This document shows, one piece after another, positions 1-11,454 of a DNA stretch of 64,000 nucleotides. The position numbers and the translations under genes were made by a program. Each line of letters begins with the position of its first letter. Position 1 is the first letter of the stretch. The stretch lies in contig NZ_JASGBP010000001.1 of the NCBI RefSeq assembly GCF_030053345.1, forward strand, positions 558,001 through 622,000, written 5' to 3'. The stretch comes from Flavobacterium sedimenticola (GTDB lineage Bacteria > Bacteroidota > Bacteroidia > Flavobacteriales > Flavobacteriaceae). Under the pieces are notes generated by a model. That model was not told where the DNA came from, ran no database searches, and saw only the letters and a program-made list of their open reading frames with translations.

Positions 1-111
1 GTGCCCTTGATGCAAAGCACCCATGGTAGGCACAAAACCAACGGTAGCTTTATTTTGAGAAACAGAAGCTAAATACGCTGTTAATTCTCTTTGATTGTTA
101 AAAATGAGCAT
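1..111 (-). CDS. panC: Pantoate--beta-alanine ligase, N-terminal fragment
   Basis: Only the first 37 codons are inside the window; the gene runs off the left edge. The translation begins MLIFNNQREL and reaches FVPTMGALHQGH, which is the hallmark N-terminal ATP-binding motif (PTMGALHxGH) of pantothenate synthetase. PanC joins pantoate and beta-alanine with ATP to form pantothenate, the coenzyme A precursor, in the cytosol. The start at 111 is the first ATG that puts the motif at the usual distance, about 30 residues in. It is divergent from the glycogen-synthase-like gene at 217, so the roughly 100 bp between them must hold promoters for both. The identification is firm despite the short stretch seen. 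Confidence 0.85.
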   Translation of the reverse strand, partial: MLIFNNQRELTAYLASVSQNKATVGFVPTMGALHQGH

Positions 112-216
112 TGGCTTTGGTAAATGAGTTGCAAACTTACTATTTTCATAAATAACTGCATAAATTTTTGTACTTTTGCCTGTTTTTTATTGCCAATACA
201 AAAAGTAAAATAAATT

Positions 217-1023
217 ATGGAAGATAAGAGGATATTGTATGTATCATCTGAAGTGGTGCCTTATTTGGCCGAAAATGAGGTTTCTTTAATGTCGTATGAT
301 GTTCCGAAAATGGTGAATGACCAAGGAGGACAGATTCGAATTTTTATGCCGCGATACGGAAATATCAATGAGAGAAGACATCAATTGCACGAGGTAATAC
401 GATTGTCCGGGATGAATTTGGTGGTAAATGATTTAGATATGCCGCTGATTATCAAAGTAGCTTCCATTCCGAAAGAAAGAATACAGGTTTATTTTATTGA
501 TAACGATGAGTATTTTAAAAGAAAAGCCACGTTTAGTGATGAAGACGGCATTTTGTACCCGGATAACGACGAAAGAGCTATTTTCTTTGCCAAAGGCGTG
601 GTGGAAACCGTGAAAAAATTAAATTGGGTTCCCGATATCATTCACGTACACGGCTGGATGGCGGGATTACTCCCGGTATATATGAAACATTATTACAAGC
701 ATGAGGCCTTGTTTTCGGATACTAAAATTGTGACTTCGGTTTACAGTCAGTCTTTCGACGGTACACTTGACCCCGAAATGATTAATAAAGTGAAGTTTGA
801 TAACATCCCGGAAGAGGCCGTACAAGATTTACAAGTACCTAACTATGAGAATCTGATTAAATCCGCCGTGATGCACTCTGATGCGGTCATCATTGCCTCC
901 AATCAGGTCTCTTCAAGTTTAACAAAATTTATAGAATCTTCAGGAAAACCTTTTTTACCTTTCACCCCGAAAGAGAAATTTGCCGAAGCATACACTGCCT
1001 TTTACAAAGAGATGCTTCCTTAA
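217..1023 (+). CDS. Glycogen/starch synthase N-terminal-domain protein (GT5-like, truncated)
   Basis: 268 residues matching only the N-terminal Rossmann half of GT5 glycogen synthases: an initial strand [11 protein letters not shown], and later [16 protein letters not shown], the region that follows the acceptor site in GlgA. Full-length GlgA is about 480 residues and has a second nucleotide-sugar-binding domain, which is absent here. The usual KxGGLxDV motif after the first strand is also missing; the sequence there reads [15 protein letters not shown] complete catalytic cycle is therefore unlikely, and the role may be structural or regulatory. A TACTTTTG box at 171-178 could be the -7 element, but no good -33 is seen. 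The next gene starts 21 bp downstream, so it probably heads an operon with the DUF4270 gene and glmS. Confidence 0.75.
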   Translation: MEDKRILYVSSEVVPYLAENEVSLMSYDVPKMVNDQGGQIRIFMPRYGNINERRHQLHEVIRLSGMNLVVNDLDMPLIIKVASIPKERIQVYFIDNDEYFKRKATFSDEDGILYPDNDERAIFFAKGVVETVKKLNWVPDIIHVHGWMAGLLPVYMKHYYKHEALFSDTKIVTSVYSQSFDGTLDPEMINKVKFDNIPEEAVQDLQVPNYENLIKSAVMHSDAVIIASNQVSSSLTKFIESSGKPFLPFTPKEKFAEAYTAFYKEMLP

Positions 1024-1043
1024 AAAAAATTATTATCAGATTT

Positions 1044-2840
1044 ATGTTTAAAAAATCATATTTACTTCAAGGTTTTTTCGGGCTTACGGCCGTTATATTG
1101 TTGGCTTCATGCGACAAAGATTTTAATGAATTAGGTACCGATATTGTAGGGGATGATCATTTCGGATTTGTCAAATATACCGATATCGGAATTCAATCTT
1201 ACAATCAGAAATTAGGGCCGATAGCGTCCAACAATTTACCGATAAACCCGTTAGGATTTTACGACAATCCGGTCTACGGAACCACTCAGGCTAATTTTGT
1301 GACACAAGTGGAGTTGCCAACCTCAGTTCCGACGTTTAACAATACCGATCCGGATGAATACGATACGGAGCCGACCAAAATTGACAGTGTTATTCTCAAC
1401 ATTCCCTATTTCAGCACTTTACAGTCCGATTTAGATGAGAATGACAACAAAGTGTATAAATTGGATTCTATCTACGGGATTAGCGAGTCCAAATTCAAAT
1501 TAAGTATTTATCAATCCAATTTCTACTTACGAGATTTGGATCCGGACCAATCATTTACAGGGCAACAGCTTTTTTACACTGATAAAGATGCTGAAATCGA
1601 CAGTTATAAAGTTCCTGTTTTGTTGAACGATGCCCCTTTAACCGGGAATAATGCAGACGGTCATGAAAATACGGCTTTCTTTTTTGATAAAAGAGAACAC
1701 AAAACCACGGCTCTTAACGAAGATGGTGAGGAAGTAGAAACCCGTTCGGTTCCGTCCATGCGTTTGCATTTGAACAAGCAAGTTTTTACCGATTTAATTT
1801 TGAATGCCCCAAGCGGACAATTGGCCAACAACAGCGTATTTAAAAATTATTTCAGAGGGTTGTATTTCAAAACAGAAAGTCTCGGGAACCCGGGAAATAT
1901 GGCTATGATTAATTTCAAAGGGGGTTCCATAACCATTTACTACAATGAAGATAAAGCCACCACCACCAATGGGACAACGACTTATCAGAGGGTAAACAAA
2001 AACATGGTGCTGACCTTAAACGGCAATACGGTGAGTTTGCTGAACAACTCCAATGAAAATGCCAATTATTTGGCAGCGGCTAATTCGGCCCAGGAAGCTT
2101 CCAGACTTTATCTGAAGGGCGGACAAGGTTCGATAGCTGTCATCGACATTTTCAATCAGGCAGACACCTATCGATACGACCGTAAATTAGACGGTAACGG
2201 CAATCCGGTAAGTGATGCCAAGGGCAACCCTATTTACATTCGCGTGAATACACCAAACGGGGTTTCAGATGAGTTAGATGATTTGCGTTATCCTGCGGTA
2301 GACAATACCGGAATCGATCGTTCTACCAAAAACAGATGGATGATTAATGAAGCGAACCTTACCTTTTATATCGACAGAGACATTATGAGCAATCCGGCGC
2401 AAACAGTAAAACCGGTGGAACCCAACAGGATTTTCCTCTATGACTTGACCAATAAAAAGGTGCTAATCGATTATACGTACGACTTTACGTCTAATACCAT
2501 CAGACCTAAAAATAATAAGTATATTCACGGTGGAATTATCGAAAGAGAACAAGTAACTAATGGTAGAGGCCAGCGTTACAAGATTCGTCTTACCAACCAT
2601 TTGAGAAATTTAATTACCAAGGATTCCACTAATGTAAGATTGGGTCTGGCTGTTACGGAAACCATCAACAATGTTGCGTTTTCCAAATTGAGAACCGCCA
2701 ACACCAATACCAACAGTGCTCCGAGTATGTCTGTTTTGAGTCCGTTAGGAACCGTGCTGTATGGTACTAATATTCCGGTGGGAGACGAAAATTATGACAA
2801 AAGACTTAAGCTTGAAATTTATTACACAAAACCTGAATAA
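1044..2840 (+). CDS. DUF4270 family lipoprotein
   Basis: 598 residues. The N-terminus [23 protein letters not shown] is a lipoprotein signal with a lipobox ending at Cys about residue 23, so the mature protein should be lipidated and outer-membrane associated. The following [19 protein letters not shown] segment and overall length match the DUF4270 family, which is confined to Bacteroidota and has no established biochemical role. The rest is rich in Asn, Asp and Thr and predicted beta structure. It lies between the GT5-like gene (21 bp upstream) and glmS (11 bp downstream), on the same strand, which suggests one transcript. The context hints at an envelope function but proves none. The family call rests on recognition of the N-terminal pattern. 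Confidence 0.75.
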   Translation: MFKKSYLLQGFFGLTAVILLASCDKDFNELGTDIVGDDHFGFVKYTDIGIQSYNQKLGPIASNNLPINPLGFYDNPVYGTTQANFVTQVELPTSVPTFNNTDPDEYDTEPTKIDSVILNIPYFSTLQSDLDENDNKVYKLDSIYGISESKFKLSIYQSNFYLRDLDPDQSFTGQQLFYTDKDAEIDSYKVPVLLNDAPLTGNNADGHENTAFFFDKREHKTTALNEDGEEVETRSVPSMRLHLNKQVFTDLILNAPSGQLANNSVFKNYFRGLYFKTESLGNPGNMAMINFKGGSITIYYNEDKATTTNGTTTYQRVNKNMVLTLNGNTVSLLNNSNENANYLAAANSAQEASRLYLKGGQGSIAVIDIFNQADTYRYDRKLDGNGNPVSDAKGNPIYIRVNTPNGVSDELDDLRYPAVDNTGIDRSTKNRWMINEANLTFYIDRDIMSNPAQTVKPVEPNRIFLYDLTNKKVLIDYTYDFTSNTIRPKNNKYIHGGIIEREQVTNGRGQRYKIRLTNHLRNLITKDSTNVRLGLAVTETINNVAFSKLRTANTNTNSAPSMSVLSPLGTVLYGTNIPVGDENYDKRLKLEIYYTKPE

Positions 2841-2851
2841 TATCTAAAAAT

Positions 2852-4699
2852 ATGTGCGGAATTGTTGGCTATATCGGATATCGTGAAGCATATCCCATAG
2901 TAATTAAAGGGTTAAAACGATTGGAATACCGCGGGTATGACAGTGCCGGGATTATGCTTTTTGACGGTAAAGAATTGGGTATTTCCAAAACCAAAGGAAA
3001 AGTTTCCGATTTGGAGGAAAAATCTAAAGCTTTAGCGTCGTCTAAGGCCACCATCGGGATGGGTCACACACGTTGGGCCACGCATGGTGTTCCCAATGAC
3101 ATCAACTCTCACCCCCATGTTTCCAATTCCGGGAATTTAGTCATTATTCACAACGGAATTATAGAAAATTATGAGCCTTTAAAAAAAGAGCTCATCAAAA
3201 GAGGCTATACCTTTACGTCAGATACCGATACGGAAGTGTTGGTCAATTTGATTGAAGATGTTAAAAAGAAAGACAATTTAAAAATCGGGAAAGCGGTACA
3301 AATTGCTTTGAACCAAGTTGTCGGAGCTTACGCCATTTGCGTTTTTGACAAAGAAAAACCCGATGAAATTGTAGTGGCTCGTTTGGGAAGTCCACTAGCC
3401 ATAGGAGTTGGAAAAGATGAGTTTTTTGTAGCTTCCGATGCTTCGCCGTTTATTGAGTATACTTCTAATGCTATTTATTTAGAAGATGAAGAGATGGCCA
3501 TAGTGAGGCTCAACAAACCGCTTAAGATAAGAAAAATTAAAGATGACTCTTTGGTAGATCCCTATGTGCAGGAGTTGCAAATGAATTTAGAGCAGATTGA
3601 AAAAGGCGGTTATGACCATTTTATGCTCAAAGAAATTTACGAGCAGCCTAATGTAATCAAAGATACCTACAGAGGAAGATTGTTGGCTAACGAAGGGATT
3701 ATTAAAATGGCCGGAGTGGAAGACAATATCGAGAAGTTTCTTCACGCTCAAAGAATCCTCATTATTGCCTGTGGTACGTCATGGCATGCCGGTTTGGTCG
3801 CCGAATATATATTCGAAGAATTTACCCGTATTCCGGTTGAAGTAGAGTACGCTTCCGAATTTCGCTATCGCAATCCAATCATCCATCAAGACGATGTCGT
3901 GATTGCCATATCCCAATCGGGTGAAACCGCCGATACCTTAGCCGCTATTAAATTGGCTAAAGAAAAAGGCGCTTTTGTATTTGGGGTTTGTAATGTGGTA
4001 GGTTCTTCTATTTCCAGAGAAACAAACGCCGGAGCCTATACCCATGCGGGGCCGGAAATCGGAGTCGCTTCTACCAAAGCATTTACCACTCAAATTACCG
4101 TGTTAACCATGATTGCCTTGCGTTTGGCTAAAGCCAAAGGAACGCTTTCCAATTCTGATTTCCATCGTTATTTACAAGAGTTGGAAGTGATTCCGGAAAA
4201 AGTGCAGGAAGCATTGGAAACCAATGATAAAGCCAAAGAAATAGCTGAGAAGTTCAAAGATGCCAGCAACTGTTTGTATTTGGGAAGGGGTTATAATTTT
4301 CCGGTAGCTTTGGAAGGTGCTTTGAAATTAAAAGAAATCTCATATATTCATGCAGAAGGCTACCCGGCAGCCGAAATGAAACACGGCCCGATAGCACTTA
4401 TCGATGAGCAAATGCCGGTGGTTGTGATTGCTCCTAAACAAGGCCATTACGATAAAGTAGTGAGTAACATCCAGGAAATTAAATCGAGAAGCGGTAAAAT
4501 TATTGCCGTCGTAACCAAAGGAGATATACAGGTAAAAGATTTGGCCGATCACATTATTGAAATTCCGGAAACGTCCGATGCCTTATCGCCGCTTATTACC
4601 ACCATTCCGTTGCAATTATTGTCCTATCACATCGCTGTAATGCGCGGATGTAACGTAGATCAACCTCGAAATTTGGCAAAATCGGTGACGGTAGAGTAA
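2852..4699 (+). CDS. glmS: Glutamine--fructose-6-phosphate aminotransferase (isomerizing)
   Basis: 615 residues, the normal GlmS length. It converts fructose-6-phosphate and glutamine to glucosamine-6-phosphate, the first step towards UDP-GlcNAc for peptidoglycan and LPS. The N-terminal class II glutaminase domain starts MCGIVGYIG, with Cys2 as the nucleophile after Met removal, and includes RLEYRGYDSAG and GHTRWATHG. Two SIS sugar-isomerase domains follow; SQSGETADTLAA and CGTSWHAG are sugar-phosphate-binding loops. The C-terminus NLAKSVTVE is the conserved GlmS tail. It starts 11 bp after the DUF4270 gene and is followed by a strong terminator, so it is probably the last gene of the operon. 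No glmS ribozyme-like leader can fit in the short gap upstream. Confidence 0.97.
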   Translation: MCGIVGYIGYREAYPIVIKGLKRLEYRGYDSAGIMLFDGKELGISKTKGKVSDLEEKSKALASSKATIGMGHTRWATHGVPNDINSHPHVSNSGNLVIIHNGIIENYEPLKKELIKRGYTFTSDTDTEVLVNLIEDVKKKDNLKIGKAVQIALNQVVGAYAICVFDKEKPDEIVVARLGSPLAIGVGKDEFFVASDASPFIEYTSNAIYLEDEEMAIVRLNKPLKIRKIKDDSLVDPYVQELQMNLEQIEKGGYDHFMLKEIYEQPNVIKDTYRGRLLANEGIIKMAGVEDNIEKFLHAQRILIIACGTSWHAGLVAEYIFEEFTRIPVEVEYASEFRYRNPIIHQDDVVIAISQSGETADTLAAIKLAKEKGAFVFGVCNVVGSSISRETNAGAYTHAGPEIGVASTKAFTTQITVLTMIALRLAKAKGTLSNSDFHRYLQELEVIPEKVQEALETNDKAKEIAEKFKDASNCLYLGRGYNFPVALEGALKLKEISYIHAEGYPAAEMKHGPIALIDEQMPVVVIAPKQGHYDKVVSNIQEIKSRSGKIIAVVTKGDIQVKDLADHIIEIPETSDALSPLITTIPLQLLSYHIAVMRGCNVDQPRNLAKSVTVE

Positions 4700-4723
4700 A
4701 AATTTACAACAAATTATAACAAT

Positions 4724-4752
4724 AAGGCGAGATTTTTTCTCGCCTTTTTTTG
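4724..4752 (+). terminator. Rho-independent terminator after glmS
   Basis: An AAGGCGAG / CTCGCCTT stem with a T-rich loop is followed by a run of seven T, 25 bp after the glmS stop codon. Confidence 0.85.
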
Positions 4753-4921
4753 TAAAAAATAATTGAGTTTTATGTAATAGATGCAGTCTTTTGTATGTGC
4801 GCATAGTATTTTTTTTAGCAATACGCTAAAAAAGTTAACAAAACCTTAAAAACTAAGATTTTGCAGATTTGATAATATTAAAAAGGAATAATCAATTATT
4901 GCTAAAATGTGCACGGCTTTT

Positions 4922-4953
4922 TTGATAATGTAAAAAAAATATTTGTACATTGG
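4922..4953 (+). promoter_or_regulatory. Possible promoter of the TonB receptor gene
   Basis: TTG at 4922-4924, a 21-bp spacer and TACATTGG at 4946-4953, one mismatch from the Bacteroidota -7 box TANNTTTG. It sits 29 bp upstream of the start codon at 4983. The rest of the 283-bp gap after glmS is AT-rich and shows nothing else beyond the glmS terminator. Confidence 0.35.
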
Positions 4954-4982
4954 CTTCATAAACCAACAAAATTTAAAACCAA

Positions 4983-7772
4983 ATGAAGATTTATTTATTT
5001 ATCATTTCATTGTTTTTTTGCAGCATCAGTTTTGCACAGACATCGATTTCAGGGTCGGTAAAAGACAGTAAAAACGGACCTATTCCGGGAGCCAATGTCA
5101 GAGTGCTTGGGGATGATGCGGGAACTGTTACCGATGTTGACGGAAACTTTAGCTTGTCAACGTCAAAAAAACCGCCTTTTGAAATCGAAATCTCGAGTGT
5201 AGGTTTCGGGACCAAAAAAGTAAATGTTACTTCTAATAATCAAAAAGTAGCCGTATCATTAGCGGATGAAGAAACAAAACTTGATGAAATTGTAGTTTCA
5301 GCTTCTCGAACTCCGGAAAGAATTTTAGAGTCTCCGGTAACGGTAGAAAGAATGGGGCTACAACAAATTAAGAATACGTCATCGCCTACTTTTTATGAAG
5401 GTTTAGAAAACCTTAAAGAGGTACATTTTAATACCAGTAGTTTGAATTTCAAATCCATCAATACCCGCGGATTTGCAACGGTTGCCAACAACCGTTTTAT
5501 GCAATTGGTTGATGGGATGGACAACTCTTCTCCGGCATTGAACTTTGTGTTGGGGAACCTTATCGGACTTTCTGAATTGGATGTAGCCAGTGTAGAATTA
5601 TTGCCGGGTGCTTCGTCTGCGTTATACGGAGCGAATGCTTTCAACGGAATTTTGTTCATGAACAGCAAAAACCCATTCACCACTCAGGGATTGAGTTTTT
5701 ATGTAAAATACGGTCAGACTACACAAGAAGTAGCCGGAACCAACGATTATTGGGATTTCGGGATACGAGGTGCCCATGCCTTTACCAAGCATTTTGCGGC
5801 TAAAGCCAATTTCACTTACATGAGAGCTACAGAGTGGATTGCCGACGACAGAAGAAGTATTACCGGAGGAACGATTGGTCATGCTAACAATCCTAATTAT
5901 GACGGTTTAAATACGTACGGGGATGAGGTAACCACCTTCTTAACGAATATTGGTCAGGTATCCAGAACAGGATATGCTGAAAAAGACTTAAGTGATAATA
6001 AGTTGGAAAACGTAAAAGCCGATTTCTCTTTACATTTCCGACCTTTTGACAATGATTTCGAAATCAGTGCCACACATAAAATTGGTATTGGAAATACCAT
6101 TTACCAAGGAGCCAACCGCTACCGTTTGGAGAACTTCATTATGCAGCAGTCCAAGTTGGAAGTAAAAGGGAAAAATTTCTTTGTAAGAGGGTATGTGACC
6201 ACAGAAGACGCCGGTGATTCTTACGATATGCGTTTTGCGGCATGGAATATCAACCGTTTGGCGAAAGACAATACTGCTTGGTTTACCGATTATGCCACGG
6301 CCTTTTTACAGTCGCAAATTTTCTTAGGATTCAATGCTTCTCAAGCCGCTCAGTTTGCCCGAGGTTTTGCCGATGACAACATCAACCCAACACCGCTACC
6401 GTTAACACCAAGCGGATTACCGAGATTCCAACCGGGAACTCCGGAATTCAACGCGGCTTTGGAAACGGTTAAAGCAGATGCCGATTTTACTACCGGATCT
6501 AAATTTAAAGACAACTCCAAAATTTATCACTCCGATGCCAACTACAACTTCCGTGATATCATCAAATTTGCGGAGTTCCAAATCGGAGGTTCTTTCCGTA
6601 GATATGCCTTGGATTCAGACGGAACCATCTTTACGGATTATGACGGCGTTATCGAGTATGATGAATATGGTACCTATGTGCAAATGCAGAAAAAATTCAT
6701 GAATGACCGATTGAAATTTACAGGTTCGGTTCGTTACGATAAGTCTGAATTATTCGACGGTCAGTTCTCCCCGAGAATTTCATTTGTATATTCATCAGGA
6801 GCCAACAAAAACCACAACTTCAGAGCATCATTCCAAACCGGTTTCCGTAATCCTACCACTCAGGATTTGTACATCGGTTTGAACCTTGGACCATTCGCTT
6901 TGATTGGTTCGGCTTCCGACAACTTAACCCGTTATGTGGAAACCTTACCGGTAAGTCAAAATGCTCAAAATACCTTAGGACAACCGGCAACTGTAACTAT
7001 GTCGGGTGGGAATGCCTACACCAACGCCTACACTGTAGCGTCTGTTCAGGCATTCGCCGCTTCAGGAAACCCGGCCGATTTAGAAGTGGCTCGTGTGAGT
7101 TTAGTAAAACCGGAGCAAGTAAAAGCGTTTGAATTAGGGTATAAATCCGTATTGGAAAATGGTTTGGCAGTAGATATCAATGGATATTACAATATGTATA
7201 ACGATTTCATGAGTACTTCCAGAGTAATTTCTCCATACTACGGTACAGCGGGAACAGATTCGTCAGATTCAAACGTTCAGTTGTCGTATGCGGCTTTAGC
7301 CAACGGAGACCGAAGAGTATACCAAGTTTACTCTAACTCGGCAACCGATATTACCTCTTTAGGTTTTGGTATCGGATTGTCTAAAAAAGTATACAAAGAT
7401 TTTGAATTAGGAATCAATTACAACCACGCTCAATTTGAATTCGATCAGGACAAAGATCCGTCTTTCATCGCCGGATTCAATACGCCTAAACACAGAGTAA
7501 AAGCCAGTTTAGTCAATGATAAGTTGTTTAAAAACTTTGGTTTTGCCGTAAACGGAAGATGGAGCGACGAATATTTGTGGCAGTCTTCATTTGCCGACGG
7601 AATGATTCCGGCTATCACGGTTTTTGATGCTCAGATTACCTATAAAATTCCGGCCATTAAGTCGGTGTTGAAATTGAGCGCAGCTAACCTTGGCGGCGGC
7701 GATTACCTACAAGTAGTAGGAGCCGGTAGAATCGGTCAACAGTATTTGGCTTCCTTAACCATTAACCCATAA
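4983..7772 (+). CDS. TonB-dependent outer-membrane receptor
   Basis: 929 residues. A Sec signal peptide (MKIYLFIISLFFCSISFAQ) is followed by a carboxypeptidase-like regulatory beta-sandwich (about residues 20-95, with GSVKDSKNGPIPGANVRV) and a plug domain starting near LDEIVVSASRTPERILESPV. The remainder, rich in aromatic and Asn residues, is a 22-strand beta-barrel; the C-terminus (LASLTINP) lacks the classical terminal Phe. The protein should take up a TonB/ExbB-energised ligand across the outer membrane. It does not look like a SusC-type glycan receptor: no SusD-like lipoprotein follows. Instead an SGNH-hydrolase lipoprotein gene begins 15 bp downstream, so lipid or ester substrates are a reasonable guess. 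Ligand unknown. Confidence 0.9.
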   Translation: MKIYLFIISLFFCSISFAQTSISGSVKDSKNGPIPGANVRVLGDDAGTVTDVDGNFSLSTSKKPPFEIEISSVGFGTKKVNVTSNNQKVAVSLADEETKLDEIVVSASRTPERILESPVTVERMGLQQIKNTSSPTFYEGLENLKEVHFNTSSLNFKSINTRGFATVANNRFMQLVDGMDNSSPALNFVLGNLIGLSELDVASVELLPGASSALYGANAFNGILFMNSKNPFTTQGLSFYVKYGQTTQEVAGTNDYWDFGIRGAHAFTKHFAAKANFTYMRATEWIADDRRSITGGTIGHANNPNYDGLNTYGDEVTTFLTNIGQVSRTGYAEKDLSDNKLENVKADFSLHFRPFDNDFEISATHKIGIGNTIYQGANRYRLENFIMQQSKLEVKGKNFFVRGYVTTEDAGDSYDMRFAAWNINRLAKDNTAWFTDYATAFLQSQIFLGFNASQAAQFARGFADDNINPTPLPLTPSGLPRFQPGTPEFNAALETVKADADFTTGSKFKDNSKIYHSDANYNFRDIIKFAEFQIGGSFRRYALDSDGTIFTDYDGVIEYDEYGTYVQMQKKFMNDRLKFTGSVRYDKSELFDGQFSPRISFVYSSGANKNHNFRASFQTGFRNPTTQDLYIGLNLGPFALIGSASDNLTRYVETLPVSQNAQNTLGQPATVTMSGGNAYTNAYTVASVQAFAASGNPADLEVARVSLVKPEQVKAFELGYKSVLENGLAVDINGYYNMYNDFMSTSRVISPYYGTAGTDSSDSNVQLSYAALANGDRRVYQVYSNSATDITSLGFGIGLSKKVYKDFELGINYNHAQFEFDQDKDPSFIAGFNTPKHRVKASLVNDKLFKNFGFAVNGRWSDEYLWQSSFADGMIPAITVFDAQITYKIPAIKSVLKLSAANLGGGDYLQVVGAGRIGQQYLASLTINP

Positions 7773-7786
7773 AATCTTTAAAAACC

Positions 7787-9346
7787 ATGATAAAAAATTT
7801 CAAATGGATATTCGTTGCCTCAATAGCAATGGTATCTTGTACACAAGACGAAATCGATTATTCTAATCCGGAACCCGAAGTAATTGTTTCGGCCGGAGAT
7901 GCCGATTTCTCTAAATATGTGGCCCTTGGAAATTCCTTAACAGCCGGATTCTCCGATGGGGCATTATTCATTGCCGGTCAAAATAACGCGTACCCTAAAT
8001 TGTTGGCCGACCAGTTTGCTACCGTGGGTGGCGGAGCATTCAACATGCCACTTATGAATGACAACAACGGAGGATTGTTATTAGGCGGAACTCCTATACA
8101 AGGCGTTCGACTTGTTTTTAACGGCTCGTCTCCGGTGCCGCTTCCGGGTGCCACTCCAACCACCGATATTACCAATGTGTTGGCAGGACCATTCAACAAT
8201 TTAGGCGTTCCGGGAGCCAAAAGTTTTCACTTGTTGGCCAACGGTTACGGCAACATAGCCGGTGTGGCTTCGGGACAAGCAAACCCGTACTTTGTGCGTT
8301 TTGCTTCATCACCTTCCACGTCCATTATTGCCGATGCCGTAGCCCAAAACCCAACGTTTTTCTCCTTGTGGATTGGAAATAATGATGTGTTGTCTTATGC
8401 TACATCGGGTGGCGTGGGTGTCAACCAATTAGGAAACCCGAACCCGGCTACCTATGGCGCTAACGACATTACCGATCCTACTGTTTTTGCCAGTGTTTAT
8501 ACGGCGCTGACAGATGCTTTAACGGCTAACGGAGCGAAAGGGGTCGTGGCTAATTTGCCTTACGTAAATTCGGTGCCGTTCTTTACCACCGTGCCAACCA
8601 ATCCTATTCCGGCTACTTCTATTCCGTCTGCCAGTGCGGCTCAATTGAACCAACTTTTTGGTGCCGTAAACCAAATTACAACGGCTTTGGGACAACCGAA
8701 TCGTTTTGTTAATTTAACATCCGACGATGGCAATCCGGCTACTGTGGAAGCCAATAACCCGTTGTTAATTGTAGACGAAAGTCTTCCTAATTTGTCGGCT
8801 CAAATCACTGCGGCATTGACGCCTACCTTGGGAGCAACAACAGCTGCTTTTGTAGGAGGTTTATACGGTCAGGCTCGTCACGCCAGAAGTACTACCGGCG
8901 ATAGAGATTATGTGTTGTTAACCACCCGAACTGTTATCGGAACCAATCAGACCGGTGTTCCTGCCCCGTTTAATGTAAGCGGAATTTCTTATCCGTTACA
9001 AGACAACCGCATCTTAACCGCAGCCGAAGTTGTAGAAGTTAAAACGGCCACCGATGCATTCAATGTTTCTATCAAAAACATCGCCGATACTAAAGGACTT
9101 GCCTTTGTAGACGTTAATGCATTAATGAACCAGTTGTCCACTTCCGGAGTTCGATTCGGAACGTTCCACATGACGGCTTCCTTTGTACAAGGAGGGGCCT
9201 TCGGGTTAGATGGTATTCACCTGACCGCAAGAGCTAATGCTTATGTGGCCAATCAGTTCATGACAGCCATTTCGGCCAAATACGGATCTGTATTCAAAAT
9301 GTATAAACCGGAGTCTTTCCCGTTAAGCTATCCGGCTTCTTTATAA
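7787..9346 (+). CDS. SGNH/GDSL-type hydrolase lipoprotein
   Basis: 519 residues. The N-terminus ends in the lipobox-like AMVSC (Cys about residue 18), so it is probably an outer-membrane lipoprotein. SGNH blocks are visible: block I VALGNSLTAGF with the nucleophile Ser, a block III Asn in WIGNNDVLS, and block V DGIHLTARANAY with the Asp-x-x-His pair of the triad. An ester, possibly lipid or acylated carbohydrate, would be cut at the cell surface. The gene follows the TonB receptor by 15 bp and is closed by a terminator, so the two form a pair in which the hydrolase may release what the receptor imports. It is longer than minimal SGNH enzymes (about 200-250 residues) because of insertions between blocks. 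Substrate not determinable. Confidence 0.8.
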   Translation: MIKNFKWIFVASIAMVSCTQDEIDYSNPEPEVIVSAGDADFSKYVALGNSLTAGFSDGALFIAGQNNAYPKLLADQFATVGGGAFNMPLMNDNNGGLLLGGTPIQGVRLVFNGSSPVPLPGATPTTDITNVLAGPFNNLGVPGAKSFHLLANGYGNIAGVASGQANPYFVRFASSPSTSIIADAVAQNPTFFSLWIGNNDVLSYATSGGVGVNQLGNPNPATYGANDITDPTVFASVYTALTDALTANGAKGVVANLPYVNSVPFFTTVPTNPIPATSIPSASAAQLNQLFGAVNQITTALGQPNRFVNLTSDDGNPATVEANNPLLIVDESLPNLSAQITAALTPTLGATTAAFVGGLYGQARHARSTTGDRDYVLLTTRTVIGTNQTGVPAPFNVSGISYPLQDNRILTAAEVVEVKTATDAFNVSIKNIADTKGLAFVDVNALMNQLSTSGVRFGTFHMTASFVQGGAFGLDGIHLTARANAYVANQFMTAISAKYGSVFKMYKPESFPLSYPASL

Positions 9347-9365
9347 AAGAACAATCGCATCCTTC

Positions 9366-9396
9366 AAAAAGCCACCAAATTCAGGTGGCTTTTTTG
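9366..9396 (+). terminator. Rho-independent terminator after the SGNH hydrolase gene
   Basis: Stem AAAAAGCCACC / GGTGGCTTTTTT with loop AAATTCA, 20 bp after the stop codon; ends in a T run. Confidence 0.9.
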
Positions 9397-9443
9397 GTTT
9401 TGTCGAATCCGTAAAAAAATCTGCTTTTTTTCTGAAATAATTA

Positions 9444-9474
9444 TTGATTATTCGATTTTTAAAAATTATCTTTG
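9444..9474 (+). promoter_or_regulatory. Promoter of atpD-atpC
   Basis: TTG at 9444-9446, 20-bp spacer, TATCTTTG at 9467-9474: a full match to the Bacteroidota housekeeping promoter. The leader to the atpD start at 9536 would be about 55 nt. Confidence 0.8.
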
Positions 9475-9532
9475 CGCTCTGAAAAAAGAGGTGTTTTTTT
9501 CAAACCTAAATAGCTATTTAATAAATACATAA

Positions 9533-11047
<1,515 letters not shown>

Positions 11048-11048
11048 T

Positions 11049-11105
11049 CTAGTATTCAGTGTTCAGTCGCAGTATTCAGTACTGAGACTGCTAGCTGAGT
11101 CTGTA
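11049..11105 (+). repeat. Degenerate heptamer repeats between atpD and atpC
   Basis: Beginning 5 bp after the atpD stop codon, units of the form GTNNNNA follow each other with a 7-bp period (GTATTCA twice, GTGTTCA, GTACTGA), with one 6-bp unit. They resemble the 7-bp family at 15221-15430 and occupy almost all of the atpD-atpC spacer, so they must be co-transcribed with both genes. Confidence 0.65.
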
Positions 11106-11116
11106 AACTAAAAAAA

Positions 11117-11398
11117 ATGATTTTAGAAATAGTATCACCCGAAGCTACTTTATTTCACGGCGAAGTGACTTCCGTTTCTTTACCGGGGGTTGACGGTTCG
11201 TTCCAAATCTTGAACAACCACGCACCCATTGTTTCTATCTTAAAGCAAGGCGTTGTCAAAATCACAGCAGCCAACTTTAAGTTTCACAAAGAAGTAGCCG
11301 ATAAGTTTACCAAAGTAAACGACCAAAATTACACGTTGGCTATCCAATCGGGTACGATCGAAATGAAAGACAACAAAGTAATCGTGTTAGCCGACTAA
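11117..11398 (+). CDS. atpC: F-type ATP synthase subunit epsilon
   Basis: 93 residues, covering only the N-terminal beta-sandwich of the epsilon subunit (EIVSPEATLFHGEVTSVSLPGVDGSFQIL is split by family-typical turns; GSFQILNNHAPIV is the recognisable core). The C-terminal helical hairpin that inhibits ATP hydrolysis in E. coli epsilon (about 139 residues) is absent, as in many Bacteroidota. The protein connects the rotor (gamma and c-ring). It follows atpD by 69 bp on the same strand and is closed by a terminator. The short length is probably natural, because the ORF ends cleanly before the terminator. Confidence 0.93.
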   Translation: MILEIVSPEATLFHGEVTSVSLPGVDGSFQILNNHAPIVSILKQGVVKITAANFKFHKEVADKFTKVNDQNYTLAIQSGTIEMKDNKVIVLAD

Positions 11399-11416
11399 TC
11401 CGATTCACAATACCTT

Positions 11417-11449
11417 AAAAACCCAATCTTGCCAAAGGTTGGGTTTTTT
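11417..11449 (+). terminator. Rho-independent terminator after atpC
   Basis: AACCCAA / TTGGGTT stem with flanking imperfect pairs and a following T run, about 20 bp after the atpC stop. Confidence 0.85.
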
Positions 11450-11454
11450 ATTTT

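Noticed and set aside
2852..2900. glmS ribozyme
   Set aside because: Only 11 bp separate glmS from the previous gene, and no such structure is seen.
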